Shown: piece by piece, positions 15,960 to 24,306 of the stretch
Layout: each line of letters begins with the position of its first letter
Numbering within the stretch: the first letter of the stretch is position 1
Source of the DNA: Pseudomonas sp. CROZ-RG-20F-R04-15
GTDB taxonomy: Bacteria > Pseudomonadota > Gammaproteobacteria > Pseudomonadales > Pseudomonadaceae
Direction: 5' to 3'
NCBI RefSeq assembly: GCF_022662375.1
Contig: NZ_JAKNQL010000018.1
Location: 50,534-114,533 of the forward strand
Length of the DNA: 64,000 nucleotides
Translations under genes and position numbers: made by a program
The notes under the pieces: generated by a model
What the model saw: only the letters and a program-made list of their open reading frames with translations
What the model was told of the DNA's origin: nothing
The model's database searches: none

Positions 15960-17026
15960 CGCTGAGTCACCTCACGCACGGATGTCGCCGAGCTTTTGGT
16001 ATCAATGCTCGCTTCCACCGACATCCCTACGCGCAACCTTTCAGCCAACGGCTGGCCCGGCTCGAGCATGATCTTCACCGGAATTCGCTGCACCACCTTG
16101 GTGAAGTTGCCGGTGGCGTTATCCGGTTTCACCGCCGCAAAGGTCACACCGGTCGCCGGGGCAATACTTTCGACACGGCCACTCAACGCTTCACCGCCAA
16201 GGCTGTCGACGCGTACTTGTACCTCTTGCCCCGGCTGCACGTCAGTCAGTTGCGTCTCCTGAAAATTCGCCACTACATACGCTTGCTTCAGCGGCACCAC
16301 CGCCAGCAGCTTGCTGCCCGGGGTCACATAGGCGCCGACGCGCACGGCACGCTCGCCGATCATGCCGTCCTGCGGCGCGGTGATGCGCGTGTAAGAGAGT
16401 TCAAAACTGGCGATTTCCAGTGCCGCTTGCGCGTGTTTCAAACTGCCCTCGGCCGCGTCACGCTGAGCGGTGAGGATGTCGACCTGCTTGCGCTCTGCCG
16501 CCAGTTTCGCCGTGGCGGTATCGAGATGCGCAGTGGCCTGATCGATGCGCGTACGCGCCTGTTGCGCGTTTTGCACCGTGCCGGCGCCAACGCCCGCCAA
16601 ATGGTTGTAGCGATTCAACTCCTGCTGGGCGAAAGCCATTTCCGCTTTGGCCGACACAACCGAGGCCTGTGCCTGAGCGATCACCGAACTCTGCCGTTCC
16701 AGTGTCGCCTTGGCATTTTGCAACTGCGCCCGCGCCACCAGAGTTTGCGCATCCGCCGCTTCAGCCGACGCGCGCAAATCGCGATCATCGATCAGCGCCA
16801 GCAACTGCCCGGCCTTTACTTGCTGGTTGTCCTCTACCAATACCTCTTTGATGAAACCGGCCACGCGCGGCACCACCAGGGTGTAGTCGGCGGAGACGAA
16901 TGCATCGTTGGTATTTTGCTGGGTCCGCTTGCCAAACAAGCCGGGCAGCGCCAGATACACCAGCACGCCGACCGCCAGAGCGGCGGCTATGGCCACCGCG
17001 AGTTTTTGCTTTGCTTGAGTCGTCAT
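15956..17026 (-). CDS. EmrA-like HlyD periplasmic adaptor
   Basis: 356 residues from the ATG at 17026, which has AAGG five bases upstream; an ATG four codons earlier lacks a site. One N-terminal anchor helix (LAVAIAAALAVGVLVYLALPG) is followed by the lipoyl half-motif VVPRVAGFIKEVLVEDNQQV, a long coiled-coil hairpin (about 85-200), and the second half-motif YTRITAPQDGMIGERAVRVGAY. The C-terminal barrel contains NFTKVVQRIPVKI, typical for EmrA/FusE-type adaptors of MFS pumps. It sits 27 nt after the pump gene and overlaps the outer-membrane-factor gene, so the three form a tripartite efflux operon. Substrates are unknown. Confidence 0.92.
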   Translation of the reverse strand: MTTQAKQKLAVAIAAALAVGVLVYLALPGLFGKRTQQNTNDAFVSADYTLVVPRVAGFIKEVLVEDNQQVKAGQLLALIDDRDLRASAEAADAQTLVARAQLQNAKATLERQSSVIAQAQASVVSAKAEMAFAQQELNRYNHLAGVGAGTVQNAQQARTRIDQATAHLDTATAKLAAERKQVDILTAQRDAAEGSLKHAQAALEIASFELSYTRITAPQDGMIGERAVRVGAYVTPGSKLLAVVPLKQAYVVANFQETQLTDVQPGQEVQVRVDSLGGEALSGRVESIAPATGVTFAAVKPDNATGNFTKVVQRIPVKIMLEPGQPLAERLRVGMSVEASIDTKSSATSVREVTQR

Positions 17027-17053
17027 AAAAACCTTCATTGTTCAGTGCAGCAA

Positions 17054-18592
17054 TCAGGTCGGCGCGCGCGGCGGATAGATCCGCGTCGGCAGCCAGAAAA
17101 TCAGCAGGATCAGCGCCACCGCGACGCCGGCCATGCACACATAAAGATCGGATGCGGTCAGCACCACGGCCTGTTCATGCAGACGATGGGCAAGACCTGG
17201 ATCACTGCGATCGGCCAGCGGCGAGTTGCCGAGGCTGTCGACCAGCATGGTTGAGTGGAAATGCAGGCGCGCGGTGGTCAGCGTGTCGATCACCCCGGTG
17301 GCGACCACGGCTGCCAAGCCTTTCACCGTGTTGAACCACGCGGAGGCGAACGGCCCGTCCTGCGGCTGGATGCTGCCGGTGGACAACATCAGCAGCGGCA
17401 ACACCGACATCGGTTGACCGAAAATCTGCAGCCACTGCAGGACGTAGAAATTGTCGCGAATCCATTCCGAAGTCAGCAGCGATCCGCCCAGGCAGGACAG
17501 CGTCAACATGCTCAAACCGATGCCAAGCACCCAGCGACAATCGACCCAGCGCAGGTTGCACAACGCTGCCACCAATGGCAGCGCAATCAGTTGCGGCAAG
17601 GCGGCGATCAGCATGATCGGTGCAGTCTGCGCCGGCCGATAACCCTGCACCTGCGCCAGATAACTCGACGGAATCAACACCACCGCCTGCAGAACAACCA
17701 GCACACCGGCCAGGGTCATCAAGGCGAACGACAGGTTGCGGATACCGAGCATCTGCAATTTGAAAAACGGAATCGGCTGCGACCATTCATTGATCAGAAA
17801 CGCCACCAGCAGCAGCGAGCCGGCACCGAGCAACCCACAGATCAGGCTCGACTCGAACCAGTCCAGGCGATTGCCCTGCAACAGGCCGATCACCAGCATG
17901 CAGATCGCCGGAAAACCCAGCAGCAGGCCTTTCCAGTTGAACGACTTGAGGCGCTCCAGCCGCAGCGGATCCTGTGGAAGACCGAAAGCCACCATCACCA
18001 TCGCGATCAGGCACGGCACGATGATTTGCCAGAACGTCCATTGCCAGCCGACGTATTCAGTCCACAACCCGGCCAGCGGTGTACCCAGGCCGGGGCCGAA
18101 AGTAGCGGTCAGCGCATAACCGGCCAAGCCATAGAGTTTGATGTTGGCCGGCAAGAAGCGCAGGGCGACGGTCATCAGCATCGGCGGTAACGCGCCACCG
18201 GCCAGACCTTGCAGGATGCGCATCAGCAGCAGACTTTCGTAATTCGGCGCGAACGGGCACAGCACACCGAGCAAGGTGAACAGGCCAATGGCGCAGAGAG
18301 TGAAGCGACGCAGCGAGAAGGTCACCGAGCACCACGGTGCGAAGGCCATGGCCGCGACCGAGGTGGCGGTGTAGCTGGCAACCAGCCAGGTGCCTTCGTC
18401 GTAGCCGATGTGCAACCCGCCACGAATGTCGGCGAGGGCGACCTTGGTGACCATCTCGTTGAGGCCCGACACCAGCACCGCCAGCAGCACGCCGACCAGA
18501 CCGATGATGATCCGCGCCCCGAACACCGGTGGCGTGGCCGCCGTCGCCGGGCTGGCCGCAGCGATAGGCGCCGCCGCCGTCAGGGATGTCAT
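17054..18592 (-). CDS. MFS transporter, DHA2 (EmrB/QacA, 14-TMS) family
   Basis: 512 residues, ATG preceded by GGAGTGAG. Many hydrophobic segments are present. The loop DEGTWLVASYTATSVAAMAF and the antiporter-type motif GYALTATFGPGLGTPLAG belong to the DHA2 drug:proton antiporters. The C-terminus LILLIFWLPTRIYPPRAPT is cytosolic. It is the first gene of the efflux operon; a LysR gene lies upstream on the same strand. Proton-driven export of a toxic small molecule across both membranes is the likely role. DHA2 pumps of this kind export drugs, fatty acids or phenolics; the true substrate is not visible. Confidence 0.92.
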   Translation of the reverse strand: MTSLTAAAPIAAASPATAATPPVFGARIIIGLVGVLLAVLVSGLNEMVTKVALADIRGGLHIGYDEGTWLVASYTATSVAAMAFAPWCSVTFSLRRFTLCAIGLFTLLGVLCPFAPNYESLLLMRILQGLAGGALPPMLMTVALRFLPANIKLYGLAGYALTATFGPGLGTPLAGLWTEYVGWQWTFWQIIVPCLIAMVMVAFGLPQDPLRLERLKSFNWKGLLLGFPAICMLVIGLLQGNRLDWFESSLICGLLGAGSLLLVAFLINEWSQPIPFFKLQMLGIRNLSFALMTLAGVLVVLQAVVLIPSSYLAQVQGYRPAQTAPIMLIAALPQLIALPLVAALCNLRWVDCRWVLGIGLSMLTLSCLGGSLLTSEWIRDNFYVLQWLQIFGQPMSVLPLLMLSTGSIQPQDGPFASAWFNTVKGLAAVVATGVIDTLTTARLHFHSTMLVDSLGNSPLADRSDPGLAHRLHEQAVVLTASDLYVCMAGVAVALILLIFWLPTRIYPPRAPT

Positions 18593-18706
18593 GAATACTC
18601 ACTCCGGAGGGAAAAATACCGGAGCATCTTAGTCGGGCTTGGCAATGACGAAAATTGACTTATTGGCAGGTTATAAGTGCGCCAGACACAACAATGGAGA
18701 TCCCTT

Positions 18707-18794
18707 GTGGGAGCGAGCCTGCTCGCGAAGGCGTCAGGTCAGTCAATATCATTGGTGACTGATCCAGCGCTTTCGCGAGCAGGCTCGCTCCCAC
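18707..18794. repeat. REP inverted pair
   Basis: GTGGGAGCGAGCCTGCTCGC begins at 18707 and its inverted copy ends at 18794. The pair lies in the gap between the LysR gene and the MFS gene, where it may end the LysR transcript or stabilise its 3' end. Confidence 0.9.
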
Positions 18795-18817
18795 AGGGTT
18801 TTGTGTTGTTTGGGGGA

Positions 18818-19735
18818 TTAAGGCTGGGCTGCCAGCCACGTTTCGTCGCAACAGGCCTTAAGGGTTTCGCGTAGCCAGCGGTGTGCCGGATCCTTGTCGA
18901 AGCGCGGGTGCCAGGCCTGGGTCAGCATCAAGGTCGGCAACGGGATCGGCAGGTCGAATGAGCGCAGTTTCAAACCCAGGCGACGCACGCTGAGCAACGC
19001 CTCTTTGGGCACCGGCAGAATCAGATCGGAATCCGGCAGCGCAAACATCGCCGCATGGAAACTCGGCGCAATCACCGCCACGCGCCGCTCCAGACCCAGG
19101 GCATTCAGTGCCGTGTCGATGGGGCCGCGAGCGATGCCACGGCGCGACATGCTGATATGGGAAAACCCGGCGTAGCGTTCTGCAGTGATTTCGCCGTCGA
19201 GCAATGGATGGTCTTCGCGTACCAAGCCAACGAAATGGGTTGAGAACAGGTTTTGCACTTTGACTTCCGGGGTGACCGGCCGAGTATTGCTGACGCTCAG
19301 ATCGATGCGCCCCTCGCGCAGCGCTTCATCATCGCCATCGCCTTCCGGAACGAAGCGCAACTCGCAGTGCGGCGCGAGTTGATCGAGGGTATCGAACAGC
19401 TTGCCGCCATACACACCAATGAAAAAATCATTGGCGCGGATGCTGAAGCGTCGGCGCAGTGTGCCCAGTTCCACCGAGTCGGCTGAGCGGAACAGCAGCG
19501 CGGCTTGCTCGACCACGTCGCGCACCTGTTCGCGCAGTTCCAGCGCCTTGGGCGTTGGCACCAGGCCTCGGCCGGCGCGCACCAGAATCGGATCGCCGAT
19601 GGCTTCGCGGATCCGCGTCAGGGTACGGCTCATGGCGGCCGGACTGAGGTTCATCCGCCGCGCGGCGCCGACCACACTGCCCTCGTCGAGCAAGGCGTCG
19701 AGGGCGACCAAAAGGTTCATGTCCGGGAGTTGCAT
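18818..19735 (-). CDS. LysR-family transcriptional regulator
   Basis: About 305 residues. The N-terminal winged helix-turn-helix reads LLVALDALLDEGSVVGAARRMNLSPAAMSRTLTRIREAIGDPILVRAGRGLVPT (given here only to locate it, from about residue 10). The effector-binding domain follows. The start is uncertain: GTG 19744, ATG 19735 and ATG 19720 are all in frame; I chose 19735 from the usual distance to the helix-turn-helix. It lies upstream of, and on the same strand as, the efflux operon with an REP pair between them, so it may regulate that pump, but a divergent target is absent. The inducer is unknown. Confidence 0.88.
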   Translation of the reverse strand: MQLPDMNLLVALDALLDEGSVVGAARRMNLSPAAMSRTLTRIREAIGDPILVRAGRGLVPTPKALELREQVRDVVEQAALLFRSADSVELGTLRRRFSIRANDFFIGVYGGKLFDTLDQLAPHCELRFVPEGDGDDEALREGRIDLSVSNTRPVTPEVKVQNLFSTHFVGLVREDHPLLDGEITAERYAGFSHISMSRRGIARGPIDTALNALGLERRVAVIAPSFHAAMFALPDSDLILPVPKEALLSVRRLGLKLRSFDLPIPLPTLMLTQAWHPRFDKDPAHRWLRETLKACCDETWLAAQP

Positions 19736-19819
19736 GCCGAGCACTCATGGCTAATCAGGATTGATCTGGGCGCAATGCTAGCAAACATCTTTCAGAGTAG
19801 GTGTTGATCTGACCGACGC

Positions 19820-19886
19820 CTTCGCGAGCAAGCTCGCTCCCACACTTGGAATGCACTCCCCTGTGGGAGCGAGCCTGCTCGCGAAG
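19820..19886. repeat. REP inverted pair
   Basis: Copies at 19820-19843 and 19863-19886 in opposite orientation, separated by about 19 nt. They lie between the ABC permease stop and the LysR gene, probably in the 3' untranslated region of the dioxygenase-ABC operon. Confidence 0.9.
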
Positions 19887-19908
19887 GGGCCAGCCATCAC
19901 GCCAAAAA

Positions 19909-20775
19909 TTACCGCTGCATCCCCCAACGCTTAACGGTCACCCGCTCGAGGGTATCGAACACCAGATTCTCCACCAGCAACCCGATCAGGATCACCACCG
20001 CCAACCCGGCAAACACCTTGTCGGTATACAGCTCATTGCGGTTCTGGAAGATGTACCAGCCCAGCCCGCCCTTGCCACTGGTCGCGCCAAACACCAATTC
20101 AGCGGCGATCAACGTGCGCCAGGCAAACGCCCAGCCAATCTTCAGCCCGGCGAGAATCGACGGCAGCGCCGCCGGAATCAGGATGAACAGCACCAGCCGC
20201 AAGCCCTTCAAACCGTAATTACGCCCAGCCATGCGCAGCGTCTCGGAAACCCCGAGAAACCCCGCATAGGTGTTCAGCGCCAGCGCCCACAACACCGAAT
20301 GCACCAGCACAAAAATCAGGCTGTTCTGCCCCAGACCAAACCACAGCAGCGCCAACGGCAGCAGAGCAATCGCCGGCAGCGGGTTGAACATTGAAGTCAT
20401 CGTGCTCAGCAGATCACGGCCCAACTGCGTCGACACTGCCAGTGTCGTCAGAGCAAATGCCAGCACAATGCCGATCAGATACCCCTTGATCAGCACCACC
20501 AACGATATCCACACCTTGGCCAGCAGCTCACCACTGAGCAGACCCTCGAACAGCGCGTGACTGGTCTGCAAGAAACTCGGCAGCATCAGGTCATTGTTCT
20601 GAATCCGCGCGACCACTTCCCAAACCACCGCCAGCACAATCAGGATCAGGCCTTTACGCAACCAGCCCTGTTGCCACAGCCGCGTGCCGAGCGACAGCTC
20701 GCGCTCTACCGGCACTTCGGTCAGCGGCTCCAGCACAATTTCAAACTCTTCACGCACAGATGATGAATGGCTCAT
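19909..20775 (-). CDS. ABC transporter permease (nitrate/sulfonate/taurine type)
   Basis: 288 residues from the ATG at 20775 with AGGAGG eight bases upstream; the longer frame begins at a TTG. It has a BPD_transp_1-type permease with about six membrane helices and the EAA-like loop LGVSETLRMAGRNYGLKGLRLVLFILIPAALPSILAG, which contacts the ATPase. It belongs with the TauC/SsuC/NrtB importers. It is the third gene of the operon dioxygenase - ATPase - permease. The N-terminal ~40 residues (EEFEIVLEPLTEVPVERE) are an unusual acidic cytosolic extension. The substrate is presumably an organosulfur or related oxidisable compound. Confidence 0.9.
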   Translation of the reverse strand: MSHSSSVREEFEIVLEPLTEVPVERELSLGTRLWQQGWLRKGLILIVLAVVWEVVARIQNNDLMLPSFLQTSHALFEGLLSGELLAKVWISLVVLIKGYLIGIVLAFALTTLAVSTQLGRDLLSTMTSMFNPLPAIALLPLALLWFGLGQNSLIFVLVHSVLWALALNTYAGFLGVSETLRMAGRNYGLKGLRLVLFILIPAALPSILAGLKIGWAFAWRTLIAAELVFGATSGKGGLGWYIFQNRNELYTDKVFAGLAVVILIGLLVENLVFDTLERVTVKRWGMQR

Positions 20776-20795
20776 CGGGTAGTCCTCCTGGCCGC

Positions 20796-21656
20796 TCAAT
20801 AGGCGATGCGAATATCGTTGAAGTCATGGTCACGCTCGGTTTCCGGCGACTGGCCTTCGTCGAACAGCAGACGATGAATGCGCCGCGCCGATTGCTGAAA
20901 CGCCACGCCACCGAGGCTGTGCAAATCGTATTGATGGCTGTGCACTTCGGCGCGCACCCGGCCCGGATGCGGCGACAGCAGCAGGATGCGATTGCCGACC
21001 ACCAGCGCCTCTTCAATCGAGTGCGTGACGAACAGCAGAGTGAAGCGCACCTCTTCCCAGAGCAGCAGCAATTCTTCCTGCATCTTGCGCCGGGTCAGTG
21101 CATCGAGCGCAGCGAACGGTTCGTCCATCAAGAGGATTTTCGGCTGCATGGCCAACGCCCGGGCAATCGCCACGCGTGCTTTCATGCCGCCGGACAGGGT
21201 GTGCGGATAGGCGTCGGCGAACGCCGCCAGGCCGACCTTCTCCAGATAATGCAGCGCGCGTTCTTCAGCTTCTTTTTTCTTCAGGCTGCGCGAAGCGAGC
21301 AGCGGAAACATCACGTTCTGTTTGACGGTTTTCCACGGTGGTAGTTGGTCGAATTCCTGAAACACCACGATCCGGTCCGGCCCCGGCGCATCAACGCGCT
21401 GGCCTTGCAGACGGATCTCGCCTTCGCACGGCTGAATGAACCCGGCGACTGCTTTGAGCAAGGTGGATTTGCCGCAACCGGACGGGCCGAGCAGCACGTA
21501 ACGATCGGCCGGATCGATTTCAAAACTGACCTGGTGGGTGGCGCGCACCACACGTTGCGGCGTGCGGTATTCGAGGCTGACGTGATCAACCGCCAGCAGC
21601 GCGTCGCTGCGGGCGATCGGGTTGCTGGCCGCGTGGCCTGGCAAGGGAGCGTTCAT
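20796..21656 (-). CDS. ABC transporter ATP-binding protein (TauB/SsuB type)
   Basis: 286 residues from the ATG at 21656, just after the dioxygenase stop. It has Walker A LLGPSGCGKST, Q-loop VFQEFDQLPPW, signature LSGGMKARVAIARAL, Walker B ILLMDEPFAALDAL and H-loop FVTHSIEEAL, all intact. It powers the permease encoded next. The C-terminus (ETERDHDFNDIRIAY) is slightly longer than in minimal TauB proteins. The longer frame up to 21752 overlaps the dioxygenase gene and is not needed. Confidence 0.93.
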   Translation of the reverse strand: MNAPLPGHAASNPIARSDALLAVDHVSLEYRTPQRVVRATHQVSFEIDPADRYVLLGPSGCGKSTLLKAVAGFIQPCEGEIRLQGQRVDAPGPDRIVVFQEFDQLPPWKTVKQNVMFPLLASRSLKKKEAEERALHYLEKVGLAAFADAYPHTLSGGMKARVAIARALAMQPKILLMDEPFAALDALTRRKMQEELLLLWEEVRFTLLFVTHSIEEALVVGNRILLLSPHPGRVRAEVHSHQYDLHSLGGVAFQQSARRIHRLLFDEGQSPETERDHDFNDIRIAY

Positions 21657-21678
21657 TATTTGATCAATCTCCGGCAAA

Positions 21679-22575
21679 TCAAAAAGGCGCGTCGCCCTGA
21701 ATGGTCGTGCGATACAGCTTGCGGGGCAGGTGCGCGGGGCAGCCGGCGGCAAGGTGGATCAGCGAACGGTTATCCCAGAACACCAGGTCGTGGGGCTGCC
21801 ACTGATGGCGGTAGATGTTTTGCGGCAGCACGCTGTGGGCGTACAGCTCGCTCAGCAACTGCTGGCTCTCGTCTTCCGGCAGACCGACGATGCGCGTGGT
21901 GAAACCTTCGCTGACGAACAACGCCTTGCGGCCGTTTTCCGGGTGCGTGCGCACCACCGGGTGCACCACTTCCGCGACCTGAGCCAGTTGCTCCGGGGTC
22001 AGGGTCGGGCGCCAGTTGCCTTCGAATTTGGTTTCGCTGTAGCGCGCGGTGTAGGAATGCGCGGCACTGCGGCCTTCGACCGCTTTGCGCAACGCTTCGG
22101 GCAGGTTGTCCCAGGCTTTGTGCATGTCGGCAAACAACGTGTCGCCGCCCTCCTCTGGCAATTCCTGCGCATGCAGCATCGAGCCAAGACTTGGCAGCTC
22201 TTTATAAGAGAGGTCGGAGTGCCAGAACTTGCCGGCATCGCCGAGGCCGATGTTCTGGCCGTTTTCGATGATGTTGGAAACGATGAGGATTTCCGGGTGG
22301 TTGGCCAGCAGGAACTGCTTGAGCACGTGAATCTGCAACACGCCGAAGCGGCGGCTGAAGTCGATCTGTTGCTGCGGAGTGATTTGCTGGTCGCGGAACA
22401 CCACGACATGGTGATCCAGGTGCGCGCGATGGATGCGCGCAAAGTCCTGATCATTGATCGGCCGGGTGAGGTCGAGGCCAATGATCTCGGCGCCGACGGC
22501 ACCGCTGAACGGACGGATTTCAAAGGATTGCGGCGCGGCGGTCGCGGCGCTTGGGGAAGCAGTAGCTGCGGACAT
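21679..22575 (-). CDS. TauD/TfdA-family Fe(II)/2-oxoglutarate dioxygenase
   Basis: 298 residues from the ATG at 22575, preceded by a GGGAGATGGAAAG ribosome region. The iron-binding facial triad is visible as His and Asp in FWHSDLSY and the distal His in DNRSLIHLAAG; the 2-oxoglutarate-binding Arg is in PRKLYRTTIQGD. The family hydroxylates substrates next to a heteroatom and releases sulfite, aldehydes or similar products. Together with the ABC genes it forms an uptake-and-cleavage operon, as in taurine or alkylsulfate use under sulfate starvation. The exact substrate cannot be told; it is closer in motif to general TauD/TfdA than to strict TauD. Confidence 0.88.
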   Translation of the reverse strand: MSAATASPSAATAAPQSFEIRPFSGAVGAEIIGLDLTRPINDQDFARIHRAHLDHHVVVFRDQQITPQQQIDFSRRFGVLQIHVLKQFLLANHPEILIVSNIIENGQNIGLGDAGKFWHSDLSYKELPSLGSMLHAQELPEEGGDTLFADMHKAWDNLPEALRKAVEGRSAAHSYTARYSETKFEGNWRPTLTPEQLAQVAEVVHPVVRTHPENGRKALFVSEGFTTRIVGLPEDESQQLLSELYAHSVLPQNIYRHQWQPHDLVFWDNRSLIHLAAGCPAHLPRKLYRTTIQGDAPF

Positions 22576-22700
22576 CTTTCCATCTCCCACGCACGGCACG
22601 CTCACGGGCGCGCTCGTCGATCAGACACTCACGCTGGATTGCGTGTTGGTTCAGGTCGTGCGGCGCGCCGATTGGTCGGCAGGTACGCAGGGGGATGACT

Positions 22701-22745
22701 TTATAGCTATAAGAACGCGATATTAAATACCGTTATTGAATAACG
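22701..22745 (-). promoter_or_regulatory. Palindromic promoter region of the dioxygenase-ABC operon
   Basis: Two perfect palindromes lie in an AT-rich stretch upstream of the dioxygenase: TTATAGCTATAA (22701-22712) and CGTTATTGAATAACG (22731-22745). The intervening ATAAGAACGCGATATT resembles sulfur-starvation (CysB-type) promoter sequence. The assignment to a regulator is a guess; the palindromes are plain in the sequence. Confidence 0.5.
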
Positions 22746-22819
22746 ATATGGCGGAATGGGCTGGATGGTGAGTGACGGTTTTTGTCACTTCCTGACAGAT
22801 TCAGCGATTCGACTGACGC

Positions 22820-22915
22820 CTTCGCGATCAAGCTCGCTCCCACAGTTGATTTTCAGTGGACACAAATTCTGTGTTCAAAAGAAATCCAAATGTGGGAGCG
22901 AGCCTGCTCGCGAAG
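22820..22915. repeat. REP inverted pair
   Basis: Copies at 22820-22843 (with one substitution, GATCAAGC) and 22892-22915 in inverted orientation, separated by about 48 nt. They lie just downstream of the lapC stop and upstream of the dioxygenase promoter. Confidence 0.88.
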
Positions 22916-22938
22916 AGGCCGGTGGCAGCGCTGAAGAT

Positions 22939-24306
22939 CTAACGCTCGTGCAACGCCTCTGCCCGCGCACGGATGATCGGTTTGAGCAGGTAGCTCAACA
23001 CCGACTTCTTGCCGGTAATGATGTCCACCGACGCGACCATCCCCGGGATGATCAGCAACGGCTTTTCATCGGTACCCAAGTGGCTGCGCTCAGTGCGCAC
23101 CTTGATGATGTAGTACGTGGTTTTCTTGTCTTCGTCGGTAATGGTGTCGGCACCGATCTGCTCGAGCTTGGCTTTGAGCCCGCCGTAGATGGTGTAGTCG
23201 TACGCGGTGAATTTGACGATCGCTTCCTGCCCCGGGTGCAGGAACGCGATGTCTTGCGGGCGAATCTTGGCTTCAACCAGCAAGGTGTCGTCCAGCGGGA
23301 CGATTTCGACCATGTCGCTGCCCGGCTGAATCACCCCGCCGATGGTGTTGACCAGCAGTTTGTTGACGATGCCGCGCACTGGTGATGTCACCAGCGTACG
23401 GCTGACGCGGTCTTCCAGGGCCTTGCCGGTCGCGCTGGCCTTGTTCAGGTCGGTGCGCGCCTCATTGAGTTGGGTCAGCGCTTCGCTGCGGAATTTGCCG
23501 CGCGTCTCGTCGATCTTGCGCTGCACTTCCTTGATCGCCGATTCGGCACGCGGGATGGCCAGCGTCGTTGCATCCAGCTGACCGCGGGTTTCCACCTCGG
23601 CACGCTTCAGGCGCAGCACTTCCACCGGCGACACCGCGCCCTGCGCCACCAACGGCTCGGACATGTTGATTTCCTGCCGCTGCAAGCCGAGCTGCTGACG
23701 ATACTGCGCTTGCTTGGAGGCGAACTCGCGCAGCTCTTGCTGACGCTGAATCAACTGCTCCTGCAAACCACCGATCTCGTCGTGCAGTTGCTGACGGCGG
23801 CTGATGTACAGTGACTCTTCGCTTTTTGCCTGACCCGGCACGGCTTTGAGCACGTCTTCGGGGAAATTCAGCGGGCGATCATCCACTTCAGCGCTCAATC
23901 GCTCGACGCGCAGCAGCATCGACAGGCGATCGGCCTCGGTTTCGCCGACGTTGGAGGCAAATCGCGTGTCGTCGAGGCGAATCAACGGCGCGCCGACTTC
24001 AACGATCTGGCCTTCCTTGACGAACAGTTCGGAGATGATCCCGCCCTCAAGGTTCTGGATTTTCTGGATCTTCGACGACGGAATAGCCTTGCCGTCGCCC
24101 TTGGTCACTTCGTCGATCACGGCGAAGTTGGCCCACAGCAGCAGGAAGATGAAGAAGCCGATGATCGCCCAGATGGTCAGACGCACGACGCGCGGGGCGT
24201 CTTCGATCAGCGCCTTGTTGACCTCCGGCAGCGGCTGGCCCTGCAACGATGCCGAGCCCTTGAAGTAGCGACGGATCGAATCCTTGAAACCCGACTTAAG
24301 CAACAC
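22939..24306 (-). CDS. lapC: LapC, type I secretion periplasmic adaptor for LapA
   Basis: 455 residues from a GTG that overlaps the lapB end by 11 nt. One membrane helix (LTIWAIIGFFIFLLLWANFAVIDE) is followed by the HlyD/PrtE-type lipoyl motif IQNLEGGIISELFVKEGQIV, a long coiled coil (about 150-290), and the second half VTSPVRGIVNKLLVNTIGG. The C-terminal block ITDEDKKTTYYIIKVRTERSHLG and PGMVASVDIITGKKSVLSYLLKPI is characteristic of HlyD adaptors of type I systems. It links the LapB ATPase to the LapE channel to export the adhesin LapA. It is the last gene of the operon lapE-lapB-lapC, divergent from lapA. Confidence 0.95.
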   Translation of the reverse strand: MLLKSGFKDSIRRYFKGSASLQGQPLPEVNKALIEDAPRVVRLTIWAIIGFFIFLLLWANFAVIDEVTKGDGKAIPSSKIQKIQNLEGGIISELFVKEGQIVEVGAPLIRLDDTRFASNVGETEADRLSMLLRVERLSAEVDDRPLNFPEDVLKAVPGQAKSEESLYISRRQQLHDEIGGLQEQLIQRQQELREFASKQAQYRQQLGLQRQEINMSEPLVAQGAVSPVEVLRLKRAEVETRGQLDATTLAIPRAESAIKEVQRKIDETRGKFRSEALTQLNEARTDLNKASATGKALEDRVSRTLVTSPVRGIVNKLLVNTIGGVIQPGSDMVEIVPLDDTLLVEAKIRPQDIAFLHPGQEAIVKFTAYDYTIYGGLKAKLEQIGADTITDEDKKTTYYIIKVRTERSHLGTDEKPLLIIPGMVASVDIITGKKSVLSYLLKPIIRARAEALHER

